64,000 nt of DNA, taken from contig NC_057918.1 of the NCBI RefSeq assembly GCF_018873765.1, positions 9,060,862-9,124,861 of the forward strand. The letters run 5' to 3'. A model generated the notes under the pieces. That model searched no databases. It saw only the letters and a program-made list of their open reading frames with translations, and was not told where the DNA came from. The stretch is from Telopea speciosissima (Eukaryota > Streptophyta > Magnoliopsida > Proteales > Proteaceae). This document shows, piece by piece, positions 46,583-57,559 of the stretch; the first letter of the stretch is position 1; every line of letters starts with the position of its first letter. The position numbers were made by a program, and so were the translations under genes.

Positions 46583-46599
46583 ATTTAAGGAGCTTATGC

Positions 46600-46670
46600 A
46601 ACTCCTTGCGTCTATATAAAAAAGGGTGGGCTAGCCTCATTTTTCAGTCATTCCAATCTCATTTTGGATA

Positions 46671-46704
<34 letters not shown>

Positions 46705-49633
46705 AATATTTGGTTTTTGGATTCGTCGAGAGCAGTTTTCTTCATCTCGGAAAGATCAAAAGAGTAGTACAACACTTATATGATTATCCTCGAAGATTGT
46801 TTTATCATGGAGATAGAATCACAAGATCTCCAAAGTGCATTAATAAGGAATGTTTACTACTACCTTAAGGAGAATACTATTTCTTGCATGACTCAACTTT
46901 ACACCATTGATTCCGAATTCATTGAAAATTGATTTATTTACTTGAAATCAATTTCTCTACTTGAAGATTGGTTCATTAATTGAAAACTACTCACTCGATG
47001 TTTTGTTCATTGTTTCACTCACCTTAAGTGGATACGTCTCTTACATGAATTAAGTTTTATATTCTCATCTTTACTATTCAAGCATATTAGTTACTACAAG
47101 ACTCAAGTGACATATATGTTGAAAGTAGAGGGCACTTCAGCAGTTTGTTTAGTCTCAGTAAGCCATAAACTTTTCAAAATCCAACACAGTAACTACTGCT
47201 ATAAGTTTCGGATTTACTTGTACCACAACAAATATCAAACTCTTCTTCATCCTAATCCACAAAGTTTAAAAGAGACTTCTATGATCCATTGGATGCTCAA
47301 TTAAAAGTTTAAGTGGACCATCTCATTAGTGGTTTAGCTCACCTTTCTGTCACAATCCATATTCTCCATTTGTAAAGATGAGGATCCCAAGATTACACAG
47401 ACTTACACAGTATGTGAAAGTGGAATTTTCAAAGAGAAATGAAGGAAGAAAAAAGGAGATCAGAAGGAAACATGGCGGCAGCAACGCATGATTATGATCT
47501 GTGAATGACTAGTTCCTGAGAAAACGATGGGAGTTGTTATTTGAAAGGGAAAAAAAAAGAGAAGAGTCCAAAAGAGAAAAGTGAACGTTGAACATTCCAC
47601 TTTTAGATCCACTAACACCACTCAATTATTGAGACTCTTGTGTTTCTTGTATCCTTCCCTCTTTGTTAATTTGTCTTTCATATACGATATTAATTGGCTG
47701 TGAGAGTAGTCACTTAAAGTGATACTAATCCATCCCCACAAGATGATCGCTAATGGTCCATTACTTACCTTTCAATCATACGGGACTATGGGAGCACTTG
47801 TGTCCTCCTTTTAGCCCATCTATCACATCCTGAAAGCCACCTTTGCTTAGTTGTTGCTGTCGTCCATGGCTCCTCGTTAGCTGTCTCTGCTTAATTAGAT
47901 TAGTTAAGTTTCTTTAATTTCTTCTTCAAATTCTAATGGGTAGGAAAGAACTAGAAAAGGAAATCATAGGTATCTTAAAGACATGGAAGACTCTTCATCT
48001 CTTCCTCAATCTCGTAATATATCACATATATAGACTCATACATGGTATGATCTGTGATTAGGTTTTACGTCCATAAAAAATGATAACATGGGGGCATCTT
48101 GATCCATGTGTGACAATTTTATTTGATAAATATTAAAGTTATAGCCACTTGATCAACTAGACCAAGTGGGAGAATGTTAAAAATTTTCCAAGTGGTAAAA
48201 ACACACACAAGAGTTTCGTCTTTGGTTCAATTATGAGTATATTTAAAGATCTTGTAAGAATGTCTTCCTATGATAGATTAGAAGGCATAAGGCTATATAT
48301 AAGACTGGTCACTACCCTAGTGATAACTGATAACGCTGCAACTATAGAAGTCTCACATCTATTTTGCAATCAGATTTCGGTTACGATCGTGAGTTTAGCT
48401 TATCAGCGTTCATTTCCATGGCTTCGGGTACACATTTTATAATTTGTTTTAATTTATTATACGTATTTTTTGTTTTTTAATTTACAGGCTTTTAATGGCG
48501 GCCCTTCAAAGGCAACCCACAACCTAGTCCACAAAATACAAGACATCAACCCTCAACAAAGTGATGAAATCAAAATGTCCACACGCTTGGAACGCAATTC
48601 ATATTGCCATGAGACAATTGCAGACTTATTGTTGCAAGAGGTTTAACCTAGGTAGGCGAAGAGTCTAACAACATGGGATAATGATCAGAAGCAAAAGAAG
48701 TTCAAGATGACAGGGTGGCATATGGCCAATGAAATATCCAAGTTGGACTTACCCATACACCGATCCAAGCATTCCTTAATTAATGTAAGGGGTTTTGTTC
48801 ATTTGATGAAGTGAAATCCGACCCTTGAATACTTGTACTGAGCAAACCCAAGAAGCAAATAACTCCCCTAAAGAAGGTAAACCTTGCTGTAATGACTCAA
48901 TACATAGAGCAGATGCTATCAACCCTATAAACCAAAACGACTGGTATTCTCATCAAAAAATAAGACTCAGATTCAGGTGAGGCATCCATGCCAATATATT
49001 AGATATGGGTCCGGATTGATTTCAAATCTGATAGCTACAATCAAACCATTCCTATGTCAAATCTAAAATTGTTTCCCAGAAACAATTGTAACGCTAAGCT
49101 AAATGTGCCTGCCTTGTACCTTTTATATTTTTATTATAGCAGTTGCAAGCCTACTGGTACTCTTAGAGAAATTAATCACCAAAACTATTCTGGCAAACAT
49201 TCTAACTTAGAACTTGTGGATAGAAAAGATCAGAACTATTGAAGTTCATAGTAATATTATGCATCGCATTAGGGTGGACTTGTTCTCAAGATAACAGAAA
49301 GCAAATAAATAAGCAGACCATATCTACTCAAAATCTCTTTGAACTGAAGGAATTAATTTTAATGAGGTACGATAGGCAATTAACCAATCTAATTTCTACA
49401 TCCTAGATTTTAAGCAAAAGTGGGAAAATCCCAGTAAAACATGATGCAATAATATTTCCACATTGTACATCTCCAATTCCATTGAAGCTGGAAGGATTCA
49501 ATCACCTCGCAGTTGGCTACGGGGCACCGCCGTCACTTTGAGATGAAAAGCTACTGGCGTTAAATCTGATATGGAGGTTCTTGATCTGGTTGCTGATCTT
49601 AGAAAAGAACAATGCTTCTCTATGTGCTGCAAT
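46600..49633. other. intergenic DNA of copy B
   Basis: A (CT)n tract lies at 46670-46705. 47.1-48.04 kb and 49.14 kb onward match copy A. 46.6-47.1 and 48.04-49.14 kb do not, and I cannot classify them. No gene is recognised before the last SAM exon at 49634. Confidence 0.5.
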
Positions 49634-52600
49634 CTAAGTTCTACTAGTCCAAGGTTGTCGTTTGGAACGAGGCATAACAGCAAGAAGAATCTTCTTTCTC
49701 GGACCCTGAAATCACAGCCCTCGTAAGAAAAGGACACTTAACTCATTTCAAATGAGGATGACAATGAAAAGGACAATAACAACAAATTATTTCATGATCA
49801 TAACAGAATGGCCAAGAAGGCACCACTGAGATACTACCTTTAATTAAGATAATGACAAATGAACAAAACATGGTTAATACAAATTATCTACCACTTCCAC
49901 TTTCCATACATTCTCACCATATAGTATCAAGGTTGTTACTCCAATGGGGTGGGGGAGTTAAGATAAAAACAAGAAGTCGATAGAATTTTAGATCCCCTCC
50001 TCCTTTTCACATTTTCAGTGAACACCAGTGTATTGCTAAATGGAACAGCCACAAAAACAGTCTGGGCTGTCGTTCAACGTTCAAATGTCCCGGATGGTGT
50101 CCAGAGCGTTTCAGGAACGTTCCACAGCCAAACATTTAAAAAATCACTACTTACGGTGTCCAGAGCGTGTACACACACATGAAAAGGGACATGTGAAGTT
50201 GGTCTCTGTCCCTTTTCTTATCCAAGGAGGGTTTGGGAAGATTGAAACAGTCTCCACCCCCAATTCCAACGTGGACAGAGTCACACACACACACACACAC
50301 AGATCCTTACTGTTACAGGTAACCAATGTTTCTGCTCTCAGACTTCATGGAGAGGGAGAAACAGGGGAGAGAGGTTCAAATGATACAGAGAGAGAGAGCA
50401 ACCCAGAACCCAGGATAAGGGTTCTAAACGAGTAAATGAGCAACCCAGCCAACCCAAAGTTCCAACTGGGAAAAATGGGCGTCCTGGAAAGAAGAATCCA
50501 TTTTTCAAGGGAAATCTGCACTGATTCAATTCCGGGACGGTGAGGCCTGGTGACCGGCCTTCGAGCGTCCCGGATGCATCCGGGTAAGTTGAGGTAGTCA
50601 CATTCACATACCCATACTTTTCTACTAAAATCCAAGTAATTTGGTGAAAATAAAAAATATATGGGGAATAATACACTAAATTCAAGTGTGCTTTGTGTGT
50701 GTGTGGTGCCCTGGAAAGAAGAATCCATTTTTCAAGGGAAAGCTGCACTGATTCAATTCCAGGACGGTGGGGCTTGGTGACCGGCCTCCCAAGAGTCCCG
50801 GATGCATCCGGGTAAGTTGAGGTAATCATATTCACATACCCATACTTTTCTACTAAAATCCAAGTAATTTGGTGGAAATAAAAAATATAAGGGGAAATAA
50901 TAACACTCAATTCAAGTGCACACAAAGGTAATCACATTCATACAAGGAGAAATAATAACAATCAATTCAAGTGCCTTTGTATGTTGGGGGGGGGGGGGGG
51001 GGAGAGGGGGTTGAGGGTAAAATTTTTCAATGGAGCAGTGGTTTTGAAAGCTCATTCACCAGGTAACAAATCAGTACTAATCCTCATGTGCATTGTATAG
51101 TAAGTTTTAGCCCAGTCTGAATTTTCTGCATAGAGATATAAAGATCGAGTAACTGGTTAAAAATTCAACTCCAGTAGTAGTTTTATTTCAACTGTACCAA
51201 ATACAAGAGAAAAGATTCAATAAAATTTGGGCCATAAGATTTATATAGGACCCCAAATTTAACATGTAGCCAGTAGCTAATCCACAGGGTGAGAAGTTTT
51301 CATATAGTCCACGAAGTGGAGTTCTTTTTCCTCATAACAGTATCATTATAGAAATTGATATTGGCATTTAAAGTTTGAAAAAAAAAAACAGATAGAAAAC
51401 TTCAAAAACATAATACAAGCAGCAAGCACATTAGACAATGCAAACAGAAAACACAAATTGGATTCACAACCAAACACAAAAGTAACTTTATTCAGAAATT
51501 TATAGTAGAGACAATGAATTGAATGCAATAGTACCATGGGTATTCCCAGATCTTTGAGGTCATTGTCCCCCATCTGCCTCAATGCAGTCATGTCCACCTG
51601 TAGATTAATAAATGCTCAGTGCCAACCACAATTGGAAACAACAAAGACAAGTGTTCACTTACTGCAAAGTACCTGAATTTCAGCAGATATTGCAAAAAAA
51701 TTGGCCCAGTTCTATTTTCTGACCTATCATAACTAAGGCCTTGATATTAATACCATACAATGTCCTTTTGTTTCTTCACTAGTCTATCCTTTAAATATCC
51801 AAGTTGAAATAATTTTCTCAACTGAATGCATAGTGGTAGATGTGTCTATAGTCTATATTTCTGTCATATCCCTAACAATCAGCCAAGTATTTCATGATAA
51901 TAAGAATAAGATTCAGTGTCAGATGAGCCTCATTTAATAGATTAGTTACATAAAAATCAACTTGAAAAGACGAACCTAACCATTATTCCCTGAGGCCATT
52001 TGAACAGCCAAAAGACAGTTTCAGTGGAGTTCAATTAGAATTCATTTGAGTCAGATTTGACAAAGTAAATACTCTACTTTACGTGAGAACCAAATGGTGT
52101 GACAGCCAGGGATAACCTGAAACTCTGGTCAACAGCAACGGACTAGCAACGGGGGAAGATGCGCATCAAATAGAAGCACAAGAAGCATGCGGAAGCCAAG
52201 GATAAGGAAACAGATTATGGTAGATTTCAGAATCCTACCTACAAGTCTACAACAGAATCGTATGGCTCACAACCAGCAAGATATCACCACACAATCAAAC
52301 CAATCCAATGGCTATATATCTCAGATCAAGAGAACCCAGAAACAGAGGTGCCACAGCTCTTGTTTAGTTGCAGGAAACCAAAGATATTTTTGTAACTGTT
52401 ATGCCCTTATCAAGGGTAGTGAACCACTTTAATGAACCACCAGAATAGCAATATAACAGCAGTGAAGAAACTGAATGAAAACTTAGTAAAACTTAATGGA
52501 TATTGCATACTAAGGTAGAATAAAATAGAGTAGATAACGAAAGATATGTCTCGAGTTTCCCACTCAAGCCTGGGCTCAATGGAACTTCATGGCTGGTCCT

Positions 52601-55600
52601 TTGGGGTCTAAAGGCTGGCTGTCTTGATCGGTCTTTCTTCTTCTCTTCTGCCTTATCTATGTCATAAAGCATACCCAGACAACCACATCCAGGCTTCCTA
52701 AACACCTTTTAAATTTCAAATAATTCCCCCAAACAATCAAGAAAATACTCCACTATCATAAATTGAATTAGAATGGGTATACGTTGATTCTTTGACTCCT
52801 AACCAACTAAGAGGAAGCAATACATATATGCCTACTTTAGTTCAGTTGCATGCAATAAAATTAACCTTAGAGGAAGCAATACCATGGAAACAGAAACATA
52901 TATGCCTACTTTAGTTCAGTTGCATGCAACAAAATTATCCTTATTAAAAAATGTGGGTTCCATAACCTCAGACTTTATGCTCAGCACCACCGCTCAACCA
53001 CATATCCTGATACCTTTAAAGTATAAACTTTTCTGAGATTCTAGACCTGGGGGGAAATCCTGCTCTTGAGGGCTGAGATGCTCTCCACATATCATAACTA
53101 CAGAACATGAAAGCATGTAGTCTACCCTACATCCTACAAGGTTCGAGATTTTGCCAAGATTTCAGGAAATCTCACAAAATATTTCGGTTTCAACAAGTGT
53201 CGAAATGAAACAGCATGCAATACTCAAGAATGTCCAGATTTCTTTTGGTCATACATTTTGTTTCGCCGAAATTTCGGGCAAAACATTAATTTGCTTTTAT
53301 AATAAAAGCAAAGTATCGAACGATTCGTCATGTTTTTCTAGGGATGAGGGAAAAGCCTAGTATTTGTAATTTCTTGACCAAATCACTATTGTACAAGGTT
53401 GGAACAAGTACTTGAGAAGTAGAGGAAAGCATTGGAAACAATGATTTGCTGCTTTGTTTGAAGATTTATAGGACTGTTGTGGAGGACTTCGAACGTCTCT
53501 TCTGTCATACTATAACATGGCCAGCTTTTGTGATACAGTCAGAGGATAACTTGACTTGGCAGCAGCAATAACAACATTCTAGCGGTTTTGATCCTACCCG
53601 AAACTCGATGTGGTACTAGGACTCTAGGATGGGCAGAGGGGCGACTTGCTTGTATTGTTGACCATGGTATATGCAATTGACAACATTGTTATGAACCATT
53701 ATGATGTATGATTTATGAAATGCTTTATAATTTTATGTCTATTCATACATAATGCATATTTAAGTTGTTTTACTTGAATTACATGTGTTCTAGTACTAAA
53801 AATTGTGTGGAATACGCCATATTAGAGAATGTTACAGCATACACTACCAACCTACGGTACGAAATCAAACTATCATTTGGGTGTGAATTTTTTAAAATCT
53901 AAGGGTTCTACCATGTTTAGAGGGCGGCCTAAAATAGGGTTTCATAGAAATTTTGGGAACTAATTTGGCCATTTGGGCCTCGAAACCCTTCATCGAAATT
54001 GCTGGTGAAAATGTACAGGTTTCGACCAAAATTAAAGTTTTGGCTAAAATATTTCAGTTCCGAGCCTGGTCAAAATCTAGAACCTAGCATCAACCTATCC
54101 TACCTCAGCAAGACATGTTTGCTTACGCAACAATTCAGGATCGATAATTATCCAATAGAACCCTTGTCATTAATAAACTTCATAATAGTCTAGTTCAGGC
54201 GCATCAACAGTCATTGATTATTTGATCAACCAGGCCTTTCATATCATATATTAACCAACTGGCATGCATACTAATCAGGTAATCTTGACTAGAAGATCAA
54301 CTAGCACCAAATCATTAGTTCACTAAGTATCAACCATTACTCATGCATTTTCTAAACCATAAATAACAATTCACTTTCATGCTCCCATTACATATATGTA
54401 ATTTTCATTCATTTGTCGTATTTCTTCTCTTGGGAGTGAATAAACAAATTACAGGATAAAGGTGCAGGCACAATAATGAAACAGGGTGCTGAACTTGAAT
54501 AATCCCAAAAAAAAAACAGGATTTGAGGTATCAGAGGTATATATATAATTTATTTTTAAAAAATATTAGCAATTTTCATTATTAGTTCGAGTCTGGAAAC
54601 AGCCTCTTTACAAAAGCAGGGATAAGGCTGCGAACATTATGACCCTCCCCAGACCCTGCAGTGGCGGGAGCCTTGTGCACTGGGTACGCCTTTTTTAGAA
54701 AAATATTTATATAAGCATTATTAAATAAATCAAATTAAAGTAAATATTAAATTAACCAGTCCCAGAAATGAAACATCTAATAAATGTTTTATTACTAGAA
54801 AGAAAGATTTCAATGGTCTATTCAACAATACATGTATCGTATATAAACATAAAGTGAGAAAGTCAAATTCCATGGAGAGGGAGTGCCCAGCCCTGGAGCC
54901 CAGGACCAACTGCAGAGGGAAAGCAAGAGTCTCGTCAGCAAGACGGGTACGCCTTCCCCCACCCACCCCCCCCCCCCCAAAAAAAAAAAAAAATGAAGAT
55001 GGTATAAAAAGGCCCTCCTTGCTCAACAAGCACTAACTAACTTGTCTCCAACGGTATCAGGTCACATACATCTTACGTCCTGGAAAGGTAAAGTGCATGA
55101 TACTTACTTCTTCAGCCCGAAAGAGGATACAATATTTGTCCAGACCAAGTGAATGTAGAAGGCTAGCAACAGTAGTATGTGGTTCCTCGCTCTACACAAA
55201 ACCAAACCAAAAGGGCAAACATAAATGAACCAGTTTAAATCCTATGGGAACAATAGTAGTTGTAGATTTTTTCAACAAATGAGTGACTTTGTAACCAATC
55301 TGCATTCAACATTTACTGAATTAGATCATCTAAGGATCAAATGCAACTAGAGAGGTAAATTCAAAAAATGCACCTCTCTAATGGTCAAAGGCATCCTAAC
55401 AGTTTCATGGGATAGCAAAAATTGGTCCATCAGGCATGAAAAGTTTGCAGTCAAACAATATGCGTTAGACTCCATGTAACACAAAAATTGACCTGATTTT
55501 GCATCATAGCATTGATCACCAGTAACAGTTCCATTGAGAAAATAACGATAATATATGCATGAGTAAAATGAATTTCCAATTAATACATCACAAACACTCA

Positions 55601-57324
55601 CACAGTTCCTGAAACCAACAATGCTCTGGAGCTAATGCTGTATCAATATTTTTCTGCACGAATGACTTTCTCAAACAATATTCATCACAAAGAATGTCAT
55701 ACAAGGATGATAACTCAATGTAGAAACAAGTATACAAGAGTTTCCATCTAATGATTTACAAATTTAGCACAAGTTCATTGTTCCATTTCCGAGCTTATAC
55801 TTATCCATATTTTATGGAACAATGTTGATGTATATAATTTCAAGGCCATCAAAATTGATAAATATTGGTAACCATGCCCTGATACTTGTTTCCCATCTTT
55901 TTTTCTTTCTTCTTTAAGGTTTTTTTTTTTTATAGAGGGTATATAAACTTTTACAAAATGGTGGTTACTCATATCGGCAAGAAAAACTAAGAGCAATGGA
56001 ACAGAAGTGCTACCATATATGAACTCTTCTGCATGATGTCAGTTGGAGGAGGGAGCCGCGCAACCGGTTTTGCAGGAACTGGCGCCACACCAGTTTTTGT
56101 CATATAAATTGTAGGACCTGTAAACCTGGAAGTATCAAGATTGTCTTTGCTCATATAAGATGGTCTAGAGGCATCGACAGGTCTAATTGATGGCAACTGC
56201 CGGTGGTCATCCATATTCCTTGGAGGAGAAAGACCTCTAGAAGTTCCTAAATTTCTATAGGGGGATCTACGTCTCAATCCACCCATAGTCAACGACGAGT
56301 AAGATTTCCTCATTGAGTTCATACGAAGCAAATCATCTGCACTCCTTGTTGGAGGAATACGCCTCACAAGGCCATTGACCTTTGGGTCAGGCATGCGTTG
56401 CCACGAATGAGTAGCCGCCATTGCAGAGTGTTCTGTTCTTGAGGGCTTTTTACGGCGGTCCATGTCATGTTCTTTACCATCACTCCTAGTTCCCCTAGAC
56501 AAGTTCTTCCGCATCAACTTAAACCTCAGGTCGTCTCTGCCAATCTGAGAACCTTTAATCATTAACAGAGAACAAAGTCAGCAAGGAGAAAAGCAGTTGA
56601 GAAACAAAAGAAATGCAAATTGGCATCTCCATGATAATGGAATAAATATGAGTTAGATTTTTACCATTCATAACATTATTACTTGGAGTCCACTTATTGC
56701 CATCTCTCCTTTGTCTACAGAACATAATTAACTCATTACTTTCAAGGTGAAACTAAAAGAGAAATTTAATTTAAGCGAATGATAATAAATACTTGAAGAA
56801 CTTCCACTCCTCAGGATCATAGGAGTCTTGGATGGCCCAATAATATGTTCACATATCGAACGGCAGCACTTGACCAACTCCTCATTAAACTCAAAACGGA
56901 GACCATTAATGGTAAAAAAAACACAAGGAAGTCCAGTAAGGCAAGTCGAACACACCGTTTGCTTTTGGGTTGGCTCCCATATAGCAATGGATTGTCCATA
57001 TTACTTCCTAGTCTCTCCCTTACCGATCGCTTACTCCCGGATGTTTGCACATGATCAGAACGACCATTATCTAATACCAGTCCCCGCCTCTTCACAACCT
57101 ACAAATGATCAGAAATCAATGAATAAAATTCTAAGAAAACAGTCCAACAATCAAATAATTAGCTGAACCAACAACCAAAACCTATCAAACCCTTACCATA
57201 ATTACTATTAGAAGCCAAATTTAAAGAAAAAAATTGAAATACTTTGCTTCAACAAGAAAGATAATGAAATGAAGTGTACCTGACCACTACGCCCCAGAGT
57301 TATCGTGACCTGGGGCCTCGACAT
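49634..57324 (-). CDS. SAM (sterile alpha motif) domain protein, At3g07760 type, seven coding exons (copy B, intact)
   Basis: Coding exons on the minus strand are 57324-57280, 57098-56956, 56714-56665, 56552-56014, 55191-55108, 51597-51535 and 49705-49634. All have GT-AG borders and consistent phase, giving 331 residues. It starts MSRPQVTITLGRSGQVVKRR. A basic, Ser/Arg/Pro-rich, probably disordered middle follows (to about 259). A C-terminal SAM domain (about 262-322) contains TVASLLHSLGLDKYCILFRA, VDMTALRQMGDNDLKDLGIP and GPRKKILLAVMPRSK. SAM domains mediate self-association or RNA and protein binding, and the plant family has no settled role. The chain could be extended upstream in frame for 15 codons, but no ATG is present there. 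I therefore start at 57324. Introns 5 and 6 (3.5 and 1.8 kb) are repeat-rich. A broken duplicate lies at 31964-44071. Confidence 0.92.
50484..50930. repeat. two-copy tandem repeat, about 225-bp unit
   Basis: The block from CTGGAAAGAAGAATCCATTT through CCCGGATGCATCCGGGTAAG to GGGGAAATAAT-like sequence occurs twice (about 50484-50704 and 50711-50930) with small differences. It contains a near-palindromic CCCGGATGCATCCGGG. Copy A has no trace of either unit between the flanks GGACGTCCTGGAAA and TTTTTCAATGAAGC. Confidence 0.88.
53138..54086. mobile_element. 949-bp TIR element specific to copy B
   Basis: The left end is AAGGTTCGAGATTTTGCCAA and the reverse complement of the right end is TAGGTTCTAGATTTTGACCA. 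Subterminal words of the AAATATTTCGG/CCGAAATTTC kind recur in the element. The flanks ACATCCTAC and GCATCAAC fit a degraded 9-bp duplication, and copy A shows the uninterrupted site (about 36.55 kb). No transposase frame is present. The interior at 53400-53640 is less AT-rich and may be acquired sequence. Confidence 0.75.
54583..54700 (+). mobile_element. Au SINE, 5'-truncated
   Basis: Starts at GTTCGAGTCTGGAAACAGCC and continues through GGGATAAGGCTGCGAACATT, CCCTCCCCAGACCCTGCAGT and GGAGCCTTGTGCACTGGGTA to the T-rich end. The head with the A box is missing. The corresponding site in copy A (about 37.53 kb) reads directly from CATTAATG into the following sequence without the SINE. Confidence 0.93.
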
Positions 57325-57458
57325 GTTTCTCTGAGCAACAACAGGTCGAGTTTCAGAAGCTCCGGAACCCTAAGTAAACCAGTTTACGAATCAAACCAAC
57401 TAATGAAATCAGAAAAGGGAACTTCACTATCTTCGAACCGAAGAAGATTGATGAAACC

Positions 57459-57476
57459 CTAATCAAACATCATCAT
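57459..57476 (-). promoter_or_regulatory. possible five-codon upstream ORF in the SAM gene leader
   Basis: Three consecutive ATG codons followed by TTT GAT TAG (peptide MMMFD) lie about 135-150 nt upstream of the chosen start. It could damp translation if this stretch is in the mature leader, but a plausible splice acceptor (ACTTAG at about 57371) lies between the two, so its inclusion is uncertain. Confidence 0.35.
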
Positions 57477-57559
57477 AGAGAAGAATATGAAGAAAATTAG
57501 AAGAAACCGACTGGGTCTGATGGAGAAGGAGGACAGGAAACAGGATCACCGCGTCTTTT

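Larger units (their letters stand above)
44562..55561. repeat. tandem segmental duplication, copy B
   Basis: Begins inside the PUB coding region (at KAKRIL) and ends inside the SAM-gene intron between its fourth and fifth exons. It keeps the order of copy A. Insertions specific to it are an Au SINE at 46420, a second Au SINE piece at 54583, a 949-bp TIR element at 53138, and a tandem duplication at 50484-50930. Identity by eye is high in genes and moderate in introns. Confidence 0.88.

Noticed and set aside
54730-55029. Minus-strand frame (ADETLAFPLQLVLGSRAGH...) in the SAM intron, also present at 42844-43062
   Set aside because: Shared by the two copies because the DNA is duplicated. It crosses homopolymer runs, is not needed for the SAM exon chain, and has no splice support.
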